Below are positions 17,049 through 27,548 of a DNA stretch of 64,000 bases, piece by piece; the stretch's first letter is position 1; each line of letters opens with the position of its first letter. The stretch is from CAYPHJ01 sp964410485 (GTDB taxonomy: Bacteria > Desulfobacterota > Binatia > UBA9968). The notes under the pieces are model-generated. The model was not told the DNA's origin, ran no database searches, and saw only the letters and a program-made list of their open reading frames with translations. The translations under genes were made by a program, and so were the position numbers. The DNA lies in assembly GCA_964410485.1 (NCBI GenBank), contig CAYPHJ010000013.1, forward strand, positions 1 through 64,000, read 5' to 3'.

Positions 17049-20000
17049 TCACTCTTTGGTAAAAGTTCTCTTTACAGCTTGGGCGTGAGCCTGGGCCGAC
17101 AGATCATTGGCTGTCCGCCATACCGTGGGGAGGTGATTTCTCCGGCAGACGTGCGTTACCTCGCAGGTGTCACAGGCCTTACCCGGTCGAATGAAGTATC
17201 GACCGTCGTGGATGCCGCGAACAAATAGGCTCACCGTTTCGCGTAGGCCTTGGCCACAGAAGCCCTCGAGATTTTCTGCAGCGAAGCTCCTTTGCAAAAA
17301 TGGCCCATCCTCCCATTTGGGAGCGAGGTAATAAAAGGTGGCTTCAAGTTCAGCCGGCGTGATTCCCCGCTCTTCGGCAAAGCGCTTGGCCAACAGGAGA
17401 TAAAGCGGTGGTTGGAGTTTTTCGCCGCGCGCCGCGGCCAGCTGGAGATTGTTATCGAGGGCCGACGGCTTGTTCCTCATGGTGAACTTGTAGTCGATCA
17501 CGCGGTAGCGATTGGCGCGGGAATCGAAATCAATCCGATCGACAGTGCCGTAAATTGGCAGGCCGCCGGCCGGAAAAGGCCAATCCTCCGGCAGCTTGCC
17601 TTGCAGTTCGATTTCCAGGTTCACTGGACGACGGCCCGACCGCTGCAGGTCTTCGATGTCTCTCTCGGTCTGCCCGCGAAGCAACGCCAGAATTTGTTCC
17701 TGCCAAAGCTCCCACACGAGCTTATATCCAACGGGCGCATCTGATTCGTATTCGACAAAGATTGTCTGGGCAACATTTTGCAGGAGCTTGGCCATTTCGA
17801 GAGTGCGTCCGGGAGAGTTGAAATACCCGCCGTCGATAAGCTCCTGAAAGAAGGCATTGAGGATTCGATGGATCAGGTTTCCTAGCTCGGATGACTCCAG
17901 TCCCGATTGCTCCTCTGGCCGTTCGAGTGGTCTAAGGCCGAGCACATTGAAAGCAAAGAATTGAAAAGGGCAGCGGCCATAGCGCTCCAGGGCCGTGGGC
18001 GCCAGTCCTTCGTGGGCGAGATAGCGCCAATATTCCGCCAGGTGACCGGTTAACCCATCCGCCGGCGACAATTCCGTATTTGCGTCTTCAATCAGCTCAA
18101 GAAAGCGGGTGCCACTACGATAGATTAGCTTTGCGTCGGGTATGTCGTCCAAAACCGCTCCGGGATCCTCGCCGTCCAGGCTCAGGCGAATGGCCGCCTC
18201 TTCGGGCAATAGAAAGTCGACGGACTTAAAGGGCTCCACTTCTTTCTTATCCCGCATTGCGCGCGGAATGATCGACCGGGTAATTTCGCTTCCGGTAGCA
18301 GCCAAAGCTTGCTCCAATTCTTCCAGATACCAGGACCTGGCAAGGGTGCGGCCATTGTCATCGGAACGCTGGTAGAGGCAATAGAGCCGCTCAGTTGCCG
18401 CTGAGACCAACAGAGTGAAAAGCAGCTTTTCTTCGTCGAATGCGGCCAGTTTTTCGCTAACCTTGTAGCCCAGAACCGTCTCCATCATTCTTCGAGTCCT
18501 GTCGCGCAAGAAAGCATCTTCGCGGATCGTGCGCGGGAAAAGCCCCTCGTTCAAGCCCAGAGAGAACACCGCGCGAAAGCGCGCTCCCCGGGCGGCCATT
18601 GCGTCGAGCACCACCACCCCCGCTATCTCTTCGCCGATCAACGGCACCGCTGTTCGTTCCAACCATCGCTGCCATGTCTGGAGGAACTGTGCTCGTGTTA
18701 TCTCGGGTTGGACGGGGTCAAGGCGCAATAGACTTGTCAGGCTAGCCGAAATGGCTCCCACGATCTTATCGGCGTTCGCTGCGGGCGCCGCGCGCTTCCT
18801 GCACTCGATACCTAAATACTTCTCTAGCAGCTGCTGCCACAACCCGACGTAGTGGCTCCACGACGCCCGGGGCGGAAGACGGCTCAGATCGTCCTCGATT
18901 TCCTCGAATAACCTCCATAGTAAAGCGGCTTGCGCGGAATTTACGGTCAGCGCTCTGACCCCGCTCGTTTCTTCATCGCCGGTGGTCAGCGTCAAATCAC
19001 GCTCAAGGTAGCGCTTCAAGCGCGCCCACTCTTCGGCTCCCCTCGTAATGCCGAGCCGCCGCGTCAGAAGGTCCCAGATATCGGGACGTGGCTCCGAGTC
19101 GGCCGGCAATAAAGACAGATTAAAAAAAGGTGACGAGACGAGATCGATGAAGTGACTGCGCAGGTAGTCATTGCGCGCCAGCCGCAAAAGCAAACCGACG
19201 GCGGCTGCCAGAGGATGCTCCAGGAGCGGCTGCTCCGCAGAAGTCGAGAACGGTATGCGATGATCGCGAAAGGTCTCCTTGATCCACTGCGTGTAGGGTT
19301 CCAATGTGCGCGCCACCACGCCGATCTCCGAGAAAGCCATTCCCTCATCGCGGTTGAGTCTGAGGATTTCTTTAGCCGCGGTGAGGACTTCGTCACGCGG
19401 TCCGGAGCAGCTAAAGATGGCGCAGCTTGGAGGCGGGTTGGATAGTATTGGCCTTGCGCTAGCCTGATCGACAAACAGTGGAAACGCTGAAGCCCTTGGG
19501 CAGAGATGCTCCTCCTCGCTTGCCAAGCCCTGGACATGGCGCTGGTAGAACCGCTCGGCGAAGAGCCAACCCGGATGGCGAGTCAAAAGCGGGAAAAAAA
19601 GCGTAGTTGGGTAATGGCGAATGATGTGATGGAAGACATCCAGTTGCACCTGAGTCAGGTCGTAAAAGCCGTAATAGAAGATCTGCGGGAATGTTTTCAA
19701 AAAGCGCGATGACTCCACACATTGGTGAACGATCGAAACAAAGTCCGAGTAATCGCACAAGCCCCATTGTTTGCAGCTGGCGGTGAAACTTCCGTAAAAA
19801 GCCGCGAGAGCAGCGAGCGTTTCTCTCTCACGCTGATTGCAAAGACCCTCATCCAACGCGCTAGACAAATCAGCCGGCTGAACACCGCCGTCCTTGAGGT
19901 CACGAAGCGTTTGCCAGAGAGCGCCCGGGCCGCCAGCCGTATCCGCCACCGTCGAAAACGCAGCGCTTTCGGGACCGGCGTTTTTTATCCAATGATCCAA

Positions 20001-20279
20001 TGCCGCTTCCATTAGCGTATCATCGGCCAAATTGAGCGCGCAGTCGGAGCGGCTCTCCTCCAGGAGGCGCAAATAGAGCTGGTGAAACGTCAGAATGTAG
20101 ACGTTCAGCAAATTCATCCGGGCTTCGGCGGTGAGCGAGATTTTCAGGCGCCGGCGTAGCATATCGGACGGCACGAGTATCAGTAGGGGCGAGAGCGCAT
20201 GGCCTTCCTTGAACTTGCGAACCGTATCGACGAGAGCGTTTTCGAGATGCGGCTGAAACGGGCCGAGAACCGTCTTCAT
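17049..20279 (-). CDS. addB: AddB-type nuclease subunit with Fe-S cysteines
   Basis: A 1076-residue partner of AddA. The N-terminal half is an inactivated helicase-like region with no Walker A visible (it opens PLLILVPSDMLRRRLK). The C-terminal half is a PD-(D/E)xK nuclease with GTVDRID and YRVIDYKFT. Cysteines for the iron-sulfur staple are present: one in YGRCPFQFFAFNVLGL before the nuclease core and three in KACDTCEVTHVCRR after it, as in AddB. ATG at 20279 fits the start of similarity; the frame is open 12 codons further. First gene of the addB-addA-exonuclease run. Confidence 0.85.
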   Translation of the reverse strand: MKTVLGPFQPHLENALVDTVRKFKEGHALSPLLILVPSDMLRRRLKISLTAEARMNLLNVYILTFHQLYLRLLEESRSDCALNLADDTLMEAALDHWIKNAGPESAAFSTVADTAGGPGALWQTLRDLKDGGVQPADLSSALDEGLCNQRERETLAALAAFYGSFTASCKQWGLCDYSDFVSIVHQCVESSRFLKTFPQIFYYGFYDLTQVQLDVFHHIIRHYPTTLFFPLLTRHPGWLFAERFYQRHVQGLASEEEHLCPRASAFPLFVDQASARPILSNPPPSCAIFSCSGPRDEVLTAAKEILRLNRDEGMAFSEIGVVARTLEPYTQWIKETFRDHRIPFSTSAEQPLLEHPLAAAVGLLLRLARNDYLRSHFIDLVSSPFFNLSLLPADSEPRPDIWDLLTRRLGITRGAEEWARLKRYLERDLTLTTGDEETSGVRALTVNSAQAALLWRLFEEIEDDLSRLPPRASWSHYVGLWQQLLEKYLGIECRKRAAPAANADKIVGAISASLTSLLRLDPVQPEITRAQFLQTWQRWLERTAVPLIGEEIAGVVVLDAMAARGARFRAVFSLGLNEGLFPRTIREDAFLRDRTRRMMETVLGYKVSEKLAAFDEEKLLFTLLVSAATERLYCLYQRSDDNGRTLARSWYLEELEQALAATGSEITRSIIPRAMRDKKEVEPFKSVDFLLPEEAAIRLSLDGEDPGAVLDDIPDAKLIYRSGTRFLELIEDANTELSPADGLTGHLAEYWRYLAHEGLAPTALERYGRCPFQFFAFNVLGLRPLERPEEQSGLESSELGNLIHRILNAFFQELIDGGYFNSPGRTLEMAKLLQNVAQTIFVEYESDAPVGYKLVWELWQEQILALLRGQTERDIEDLQRSGRRPVNLEIELQGKLPEDWPFPAGGLPIYGTVDRIDFDSRANRYRVIDYKFTMRNKPSALDNNLQLAAARGEKLQPPLYLLLAKRFAEERGITPAELEATFYYLAPKWEDGPFLQRSFAAENLEGFCGQGLRETVSLFVRGIHDGRYFIRPGKACDTCEVTHVCRRNHLPTVWRTANDLSAQAHAQAVKRTFTKE

Positions 20280-20391
20280 GGAAACCTTGTGGCCGAGAGT
20301 AACACAATGGATCAAAGATGTCTTTAAACCCAGCCGATTTACCTTGCAAAAGGCAAATCAAAGTTCTAAACAGAGAGGGCCGTTTCCCTCT

Positions 20392-22065
20392 ATGGTCTTC
20401 AAGCAGGCGCTCCAGTCAATCGTTCTCGTATTTGTCGTCTTCACTGTGGCGATTTTTCCTGCCACCGCCCAGCAAGGCGGCTCGGGGATTGTCATTGCCG
20501 ATAATGAACTTGCCGCCAAGGCAGGGATGGATATTCTCGGTCGGGGTGGCAATGCCATTGACGCTGCCGTCGCTACCGCTTTTGCCTTGGCGGTGCTCGA
20601 TCCCGCCGCTTCGGGACTCGGCGGCGGTGGTTTTATGGTCATCTATCAATCCAAGGATCAACGCGCCCATGCTTTAGACTTCCGTGAAACGGCTCCCGAA
20701 GCGGCGCGTAGCGACCTGTATATCAAAGCAGGCAAGCCGGTTCCTTCGCTTAGCTTGACAGGAGGACTTGCCGTTGCCGTCCCGGGACAAGTGGCGGGAT
20801 TGGTGCAAGCGCTCAGGCGGTTTGGCAGCATGCCGCTGCCGGTCCTTATGACACCCGCGATCCGCTACGCCACGGACGGGTTTGCGGTGGATGGCGCGCT
20901 GCGCTACGCCATCGCACGCCAGGTTGCTCAGATGAAGCAATTTCCCGAGCTTGGACGAGTCTTTCTGCCCAAAAACGAAATCCCGTCTGTGGGAGAGACT
21001 CTACGCCAGCCGGAGCTGGCGGAGAGTCTGAGGTCTATTGCACAAAATGGCGCCGACGCCTTTTATCATGGCTGGATTGCTCAGGCGATCGTCGAGACCG
21101 TAAAAAAAGAGGGCGGCGTGCTGGCGCTGGAGGACTTAAAGAACTACAAACCGGTTTGGCGCGAGCCGCTGATCGGTACCTATCGTAATCGCACGCTGGT
21201 TTCGATGCCGCCGCCTAGTTCCGGAGGCGTCGCCTTGGTGCAGATGCTAAACGTTCTGGAAGGATACCAACTGGCGAGTCTCGCGCATAATTCGGCCACC
21301 TACCTTCATCTTTTGGCCGAAGTCATGAGGCACGCCTTTGCCGATCGAGCCCAATACCTCGGCGATCCCGATTTTGTAAAGGCGCCAATTCTAGCATTGA
21401 CCTCCAAGGAGTACGGCGCCTGGATTCGCCGGCGCATCTCGCCTGCTAAAACTTATCCAGCCAGGTACTACGGTTACGGAAATTTTAGAGCCGAGCGGGG
21501 AGGAACGACGCACTTCAGTGTCATCGACGCATTCGGCAATGCCGTCGCATGCACCTTGTCCATCAACACACGATTCGGGTCTAAACTGCTGGTCCCCAAA
21601 GCTGGAATCGTTTTGAACAACACAATTGATGATTTCGCTATTCACGGGGCCGGCAACATTTACGGCCTGGTGGGTGGAGAGGCAAACTCGCTGCGCCCAC
21701 GAAAACGGCCCCTGAGTAGCATGGCACCGACAATTATTCTTCTGAACGAACGCCCGGAGGTGATTGTAGGGGCGGCTGGCGGGCCGCGCATCATCAGCGC
21801 CACGCTGCAAACTATATTGAACGTGTTGGACTTTCGCATGAGCGCCACCGAGTCGGTGGAAGCTCCGCGCATCCACCATCAATGGATTCCGGAACAGCTC
21901 AGTGTTGAGGCCAAAATTACACTCGACGTCAGAAACTCGCTGGAGAGGCGGGGACATGGGTTACGGGAGGGGAACGTGGGAGTTGTTCAGGCGGTCCTGG
22001 TGCAGAAAGGCAAGATTACGGGTGCCGCCGATCCCCGGAAAACGGAGCGAGCAGGCGGCCAATAG
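20392..22065 (+). CDS. ggt: Gamma-glutamyltransferase precursor
   Basis: An exported N-terminal-nucleophile enzyme of 557 residues that cleaves gamma-glutamyl bonds in glutathione and related peptides and transfers the glutamyl group. A signal peptide (MVFKQALQSIVLVFVVF, cut near ATAQQG) is followed by NAIDAAVATAFALAVLDP and SGLGGGGFM. The self-processing site is RGG-T372-T-H-F-S-V, with T372 the predicted nucleophile of the small subunit. The PLSSMAPTI and GGPRI motifs follow. The frame is open from 20278, but that would overlap the divergent addB start, so I prefer the ATG that opens the signal peptide. Confidence 0.88.
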   Translation: MVFKQALQSIVLVFVVFTVAIFPATAQQGGSGIVIADNELAAKAGMDILGRGGNAIDAAVATAFALAVLDPAASGLGGGGFMVIYQSKDQRAHALDFRETAPEAARSDLYIKAGKPVPSLSLTGGLAVAVPGQVAGLVQALRRFGSMPLPVLMTPAIRYATDGFAVDGALRYAIARQVAQMKQFPELGRVFLPKNEIPSVGETLRQPELAESLRSIAQNGADAFYHGWIAQAIVETVKKEGGVLALEDLKNYKPVWREPLIGTYRNRTLVSMPPPSSGGVALVQMLNVLEGYQLASLAHNSATYLHLLAEVMRHAFADRAQYLGDPDFVKAPILALTSKEYGAWIRRRISPAKTYPARYYGYGNFRAERGGTTHFSVIDAFGNAVACTLSINTRFGSKLLVPKAGIVLNNTIDDFAIHGAGNIYGLVGGEANSLRPRKRPLSSMAPTIILLNERPEVIVGAAGGPRIISATLQTILNVLDFRMSATESVEAPRIHHQWIPEQLSVEAKITLDVRNSLERRGHGLREGNVGVVQAVLVQKGKITGAADPRKTERAGGQ

Positions 22066-22083
22066 AAAAAACGGGGCCAAGAC

Positions 22084-22157
22084 TGGAGTACGGGAGTGTT
22101 GGAGTAATGGAGTAATGTGTTCGAGAATCACTACTCCGGCGCTCCAGCACTCCCCGA
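22084..22157. repeat. GGAGTATTGG-family palindromic repeat
   Basis: GGAGTGTTGGAGTAATGGAG faces ACTCCGGCGCTCCAGCACTCC, forming an imperfect hairpin between convergent genes. Related units are at 62141 and 62753. It could act as a transcription terminator for either side. Confidence 0.6.
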
Positions 22158-22176
22158 GTGGTAATGCGTTGCGAGG

Positions 22177-22482
22177 CTAACTGCGGCGAATCAAGATTCC
22201 CAGCAGCAAACCGACTCCGACCGCAATTCCGACGGCGCTCCATGGATTGTCGCGCACGTAGTCGTCGGCGACATCCGCGGCTTCCCTGGTTTTTTGCACC
22301 AGCATTTTCTCCGCGTCGGCGAGCGCCTTTTTGCCCTCGATTAAGCTCTGTTCGATTTTTTGGCGCGCAATCGTAACTGTCTCGCCGGCTTGATTCGCCG
22401 TCACCTTCAGAAGTTCTTCGGCATCGTTGATCAATGCTCGCAGATCGGTAACGAGTCTTTCCTTGTTGGCCTCAGCATCCAT
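22177..22482 (-). CDS. DUF883/ElaB-YqjD family membrane-anchored protein
   Basis: A 101-residue protein with ATG at 22482 right after AAGGAGG. It has a long amphipathic helical N-terminus (LRALINDAEELLKVTA, KKALADAEKM) and ends with the family signature RDNPWSAVGIAVGVG followed by a short membrane span and RRS. ElaB/YqjD proteins are tail-anchored inner-membrane proteins; in E. coli they associate with ribosomes in stationary phase. It stands alone between ggt and purA. Family assignment is firm, cellular role is inferred from homologues. Confidence 0.85.
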   Translation of the reverse strand: MDAEANKERLVTDLRALINDAEELLKVTANQAGETVTIARQKIEQSLIEGKKALADAEKMLVQKTREAADVADDYVRDNPWSAVGIAVGVGLLLGILIRRS

Positions 22483-22656
22483 GTACGCCTCCTTGTTTAT
22501 TCCAAAGCCGATTCCCCGCACCACTTCGCTTTCAGAAAAGGGGTGGAGGCTTATCGGGCCACGCAAATTAGCCGTATGATAAAACACGCGCCCCTGCGGA
22601 TTCAAGGCGCACGCCCTCGCTTTTGCGAGGAATCGGTAATCTGAAATTCGAAGCGA

Positions 22657-23967
<1,311 letters not shown>

Positions 23968-24009
23968 AGGTATGTTAGACGCTGAAGTATTGGAAAAAAC
24001 GACTGGAAG

Positions 24010-24145
24010 AATTTATCCCGCCAAGACGCCAAGGCGAAAAGAAAGAAAAATTGTCATTTCGACCAACGGGAGAAATCTTTCTTAGATCCCTCGCATTCGC
24101 TCGGGATGACGGGCTTCGGCCCGTTGTCTTGGCGCCCCTTCGACC
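24010..24145. repeat. Intergenic inverted repeat between purA and serA
   Basis: CCGCCAAGACGCCAAGGCG is mirrored imperfectly by TTGTCTTGGCGCCCC about 110 bases later. Between them sits a GTCATTTCGACC...GGGATGAC palindrome with AGAAATCTTTCTTAGATCCC. No gene is visible in the 318-base gap 23968-24285. Confidence 0.55.
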
Positions 24146-24285
24146 GGGCTCAGGGCATGCTTTGCGACTTTGCGGGAGACATGTTTGTTTCGCTCTCTTC
24201 TTGTATTCAGAATTCAAATCCGGTTGCCCAGATTTTGGCCTTTGGATCGAATGTAAAATCGCAAGTCGAAAATCCAAAACGCCGA

Positions 24286-25869
24286 TCACAGTCTCACCAG
24301 TTCCGCGGAAACAATTTGCGGCAGACGGCGCAGCGCCTGCAGGGTCTCTTTGGGAACTTCACTATCAACGTGAATGAATGAAATGGCGTCGCCGCCTCTT
24401 TCGCCTCGTCCCAGCGACATCCCGGCTATGTTGATACCCTCTTTGCCCAGCAGGGTGCCGATTGTCCCCACCACGCCCGGGACGTCCCGGTTACGCAAGA
24501 TGAGGATGTGACCTTCGGGGACGACCTCGAGAAAAAAACCGTCGACTTTGACAATGCGCGGGTGTTTATTGCCAAATACCACGCCATCGACGGCCACTTC
24601 CTTGCCGCCGGTGACGGTTCTCACGGTAATGTAGTTGGCGAAATCGCTGGTAAGGCTGCTTTTGGATTCAACGACATTGATGCCGCGCTCGCGCGCGATC
24701 AGCGGAGCATTGACGTAGTTCACGCTCGACTCCATGATCGGGGTGAGCATCCCTTTGAGGACTGCCAATGTCAACGGCGCCACATTGTACTGGGCCGCCT
24801 CGCCGCCGTACTCTACATAGACTTCCTCGGGCAGGGCATTGGCCATCTGGACCTGAAGGCTGCCGAGTTTTTCGGCGAGTAGCAGGTAAGGGCGCAAGAC
24901 TTCCAGCATCTCCGGACTGACGGAGGGCACGTTGACGGCGTAGCGAACAACACTGTTTGTGAGAAAATCGACCATTTGTTCAGCGACAGCCACGGCGACA
25001 TTCAGTTGCGCTTCATCGGTGGAGGCGCCGAGGTGTGGCGTGGTGATCACTTGATCCATTTTGATGAGCGGATGATCTTGGTAAGGAGGCTCATCCACAT
25101 AGACATCCAACGCCGCGCCCGCCACTGTGCCTTCGCGGATGGCGTGAGCGAGGTCTTTTTCATCGACAATGCCGCCGCGCGCGCAGTTGATGATGCGCAC
25201 GCCTGTCTTCATCTTGGCAAAGGCATCGCGATTGATCATTCCCTGCGTTTCCGGCGTGAGCGGCACGTGAACGGTGATGAAATCCGATTTCTTGAAAATG
25301 TCGTCCAGATTCACCGGCTCAACACCCAAACGCGCGATGTTCTCGGCGGAGATAAAAGGATCATACCCGATGACCTTCATCCTCAGGCCGGCAGCTCGCT
25401 CTGCCACGATACGACCAACGTTACCGAGCCCTATGACACCCAGAGTCTTGTTGCACAGCTCCACGCCAATAAATCTGTTGCGCTCCCACTTGCCCCTCTT
25501 AACGGATGCCACCGCTTGAGGAATGTGACGTGCCAGCGCCATCATGAGCGAAAGCGTGTGCTCTCCGGTGGTGACATTATTGCCTCCCGGCGTGTTCATC
25601 ACGACGATGCCTTTTTTGGTCGCGGCGTCGAGGTCGATGTTCTCGTAGCCTACGCCCGCCCGGCCGATAACTTTGAGATTTGTTGCGGCTTCGATCAGCT
25701 CCCGGGTGATTTTTGTCCCGCTACGGATGACCCATCCGTCGTACTCCATGATGATTTGCTGGAGCTCCTCGGGTTTGAGGCCGACATGAACATCGACGTC
25801 GAATCCCGGTGCACGCCGGAACACCTCGATACCCTGGGGGGCAAGGGGGTCGGTGATCAGTATTTTCAT
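24286..25869 (-). CDS. serA: D-3-phosphoglycerate dehydrogenase
   Basis: A 527-residue long-form SerA: oxidises 3-phosphoglycerate to 3-phosphohydroxypyruvate, the first step of serine synthesis. The NAD site is VIGLGNVGRIVAERA, catalytic residues sit in NCARGGIVDEKDL (Arg), VDEPPYQDHPL (Glu) and TPHLGASTDEAQ (His). An ASB domain follows (residues about 320-445), and a C-terminal ACT domain includes HILILRNRDVPGVVG and NIAGMSLGR, for serine feedback. It starts three bases after the aminotransferase stop, so the two form one operon under the upstream riboswitch. Confidence 0.96.
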   Translation of the reverse strand: MKILITDPLAPQGIEVFRRAPGFDVDVHVGLKPEELQQIIMEYDGWVIRSGTKITRELIEAATNLKVIGRAGVGYENIDLDAATKKGIVVMNTPGGNNVTTGEHTLSLMMALARHIPQAVASVKRGKWERNRFIGVELCNKTLGVIGLGNVGRIVAERAAGLRMKVIGYDPFISAENIARLGVEPVNLDDIFKKSDFITVHVPLTPETQGMINRDAFAKMKTGVRIINCARGGIVDEKDLAHAIREGTVAGAALDVYVDEPPYQDHPLIKMDQVITTPHLGASTDEAQLNVAVAVAEQMVDFLTNSVVRYAVNVPSVSPEMLEVLRPYLLLAEKLGSLQVQMANALPEEVYVEYGGEAAQYNVAPLTLAVLKGMLTPIMESSVNYVNAPLIARERGINVVESKSSLTSDFANYITVRTVTGGKEVAVDGVVFGNKHPRIVKVDGFFLEVVPEGHILILRNRDVPGVVGTIGTLLGKEGINIAGMSLGRGERGGDAISFIHVDSEVPKETLQALRRLPQIVSAELVRL

Positions 25870-25872
25870 GAC

Positions 25873-27015
25873 TCAGCTCAACGCCTCCATCAACACTTCC
25901 TCCGCGGCTGCTACGCCGCGACCGAACGGTATCTCCGCGCCGAACTTTCTCAGCGCCATTTCCAGCGCGGCAATCGCGGTAATAACATCAAAAGCACCCA
26001 TGTAGCCGACGTGGGCAATCCGAATGACCTTTCCTTTGAGCTGGTCCTGTCCTTCGGCCAGCGTGACTCCCATTTCCTCACGAAGATATTCGAGCACATG
26101 ATCTGCATCGAAGCCATCCGGCAGGAAAACACCCGTTGCCGCCGGGCTGGGACTTTCGGGAGCGAGCAGTTTGAGCTCCAGGGCGATCGCCGCGGCGCGG
26201 GTCGCCCTCGCCATGCGGGCGTGGCGCTCGTAAACGCGCTCTAGACCCTCTTTTGCCATCATGTTCAGTGAGGCGCGCAACCCGAAGATCAGCGAAACTG
26301 CAGGAGTAAAGGCGCCCGATCCCTTGGCTTGATTTTTCCGCTCGAGATCGAGGTCGAAATAAAACCGGGGAAGCTTCGCCTCCTTGGTTCTCTTCCAGGC
26401 ACGGTCACTGAGCGCGATAAAGCCTAATCCCGGAGGCAGCATGAGCGCCTTCTGTGAGCCGGTGACCAACACGTCGATACCCCAGTCGTCCAGTGGTACG
26501 GGGAGCACGCCAACCGCTGTTACGCCATCCACCAAAAGCAACGGGCCGTTGCGTGTCAGCTGCGCAACCTCTTTCACCGGGTGAAGCACGGTGGTTGAAG
26601 TCTCGCTGGCCTGAATCATGACGCCGCGGATATCGGGGTGGAGCTTGAGTTCGTTTGCCACCGCTTCGACGTTTACGGCTTTGCCCCATTGCACCTTGAG
26701 CTCGACGGCGTTTAAGCCGTAAGCGTTTGAGATGTGGGACCAGCGTTCGCCAAACTTGCCGCCATTAATGACAAGGACTGTTTCCCCTGGCGAGAAGAGA
26801 TTCGCGACCGCTGCTTCCATTGCGCCTGTGCCGGATGAGGCAAGCATAAGGATGTCTCCCTTGGTGCCGAAAAGCGTCTGCAAGCCTTGGCGTGCCTCCT
26901 CAAAGACTCTGTTAAACTGAGGCGTACGATGATGAATCATGGTTTCGGACATGGCCAAGGCGACCTCATTGGGAATGGGAGTGGGGCCCGGTGAGAGCAG
27001 ATATTGTTTAATCAT
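25873..27015 (-). CDS. Class V aminotransferase (alanine/serine-glyoxylate type)
   Basis: A 380-residue PLP enzyme of the alanine-glyoxylate/serine-pyruvate aminotransferase group. Typical sequences are LLSPGPTPIPNEVALAM at the start, LVDGVTAVGVLPVPLDDWGID and the PLP lysine in VTGSQKALMLPPGLGF. The family interconverts glyoxylate and glycine or serine and hydroxypyruvate. As it is directly coupled to serA, it could supply the phosphoserine aminotransferase step in this organism; no serC is in the window. It is the first gene of the operon, with a 5' leader of about 250 bases holding a riboswitch. Confidence 0.9.
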   Translation of the reverse strand: MIKQYLLSPGPTPIPNEVALAMSETMIHHRTPQFNRVFEEARQGLQTLFGTKGDILMLASSGTGAMEAAVANLFSPGETVLVINGGKFGERWSHISNAYGLNAVELKVQWGKAVNVEAVANELKLHPDIRGVMIQASETSTTVLHPVKEVAQLTRNGPLLLVDGVTAVGVLPVPLDDWGIDVLVTGSQKALMLPPGLGFIALSDRAWKRTKEAKLPRFYFDLDLERKNQAKGSGAFTPAVSLIFGLRASLNMMAKEGLERVYERHARMARATRAAAIALELKLLAPESPSPAATGVFLPDGFDADHVLEYLREEMGVTLAEGQDQLKGKVIRIAHVGYMGAFDVITAIAALEMALRKFGAEIPFGRGVAAAEEVLMEALS

Positions 27016-27160
27016 GGATTTTTCCTGATTGGCAGCTTTCCCATAGTATTGCGATACTCTCTGGCAAGCAATGAGCAGAGGGGGGCACGGTAGAAGAAGC
27101 TGAAGGTTCGATCCCGTAATAGGGAGCGAGTGATCTCGGGTGACGCGGGCCGTACGGCAT

Positions 27161-27195
27161 AAAAAAACCTGGACCTCTCATTTAAGAGACCCAGG
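27161..27195 (-). terminator. Intrinsic terminator of the riboswitch leader
   Basis: On the minus strand, CCTGGGTCTCTT pairs with GAGAGGTCCAGG around a five-base loop (12 pairs, three of them G-T), followed by seven T. The 5' arm reuses the conserved CCTGGG of the aptamer, so folding of aptamer and terminator exclude each other. It lies about 150 bases before the aminotransferase start. Confidence 0.85.
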
Positions 27196-27266
27196 CGTGC
27201 GGCCGTCTTAACGCTTTGCACTCCCTCGTGGTTGTTTCCACGTTTGGCGCCAGTCGCGCAAAACCT
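27190..27266 (-). promoter_or_regulatory. ZTP (pfl) riboswitch aptamer
   Basis: Read on the minus strand, the leader contains GCGACTGGCG, then a hairpin CGTGG-AAACAA-CCACG (27227-27242), then GAGGGAGTGCAAAG closing a stem with GGTTTTGCGC (27256-27265 with 27213-27223), and after a linker CGCCTGGG (27190-27197). ACTGGCG and CGCCTGGG are the two conserved strands that pair as the pseudoknot of ZTP riboswitches, and the order of parts matches. The ligand in known members is the purine intermediate ZMP/ZTP, which signals 10-formyl-folate shortage and turns genes on. Here it would control aminotransferase-serA, the source of serine and glycine one-carbon units. Confidence 0.85.
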
Positions 27267-27272
27267 AACTTT

Positions 27273-27301
27273 TTATTATCTCAGACCGTACGCCTTGTCA
27301 A
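27273..27301 (-). promoter_or_regulatory. Sigma-70-type promoter of the aminotransferase-serA operon
   Basis: On the minus strand TTGACA (27301-27296) is followed after 17 bases by TAATAA (27278-27273), or after 15 bases by GATAAT. Either places the start point at about 27266, right where the first stem of the riboswitch begins. Confidence 0.75.
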
Positions 27302-27406
27302 TGTTCGAGTCAAAGGTCAAGGTTCAAATGTCGGCAAAGAAAGCTGCTAAAGCGGGTGGGGGGAATGTTCGTCGGATGAGTAGCTCCTTGCGAATTGGGG
27401 GCAAAT

Positions 27407-27433
27407 CGAGACTCGAAACCCGAGACCCGAAAC
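27407..27433. repeat. GAGACCCGAGAC-type short repeat tract
   Basis: CGAGACTCGAAACCCGAGAC followed by CCGAAAC, lying between the riboswitch promoter and the aldo/keto reductase. Same kind of tract as at 5540, 29567, 34425 and 36162. Confidence 0.55.
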
Positions 27434-27548
27434 TGCGAACTGTTTGCCAACATCGGCGTCATTGTGCAAAGATTCCGTTGTTTGCTACGGCTACTTGAGA
27501 GAGTTGCTTTGCGCAGACTCCGATTCTTTTCCTCCATGAGGTGAAACA

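Noticed and set aside
24976..26244. A 422-residue open frame on the plus strand opposite serA and the aminotransferase
   Set aside because: It lies wholly antisense to two well-supported genes and shows no domain. It is a codon-bias shadow.
27016..27221. A leader peptide reading through the riboswitch region (minus strand, 69 codons)
   Set aside because: The region is better explained by the ZTP aptamer and terminator; the frame has no ribosome site and no run of regulatory codons.
27161..27266. T-box or glycine riboswitch as explanation for the aminotransferase-serA leader
   Set aside because: No T-box specifier or antiterminator sequence and no paired glycine aptamers; both ZTP pseudoknot strands are present instead.
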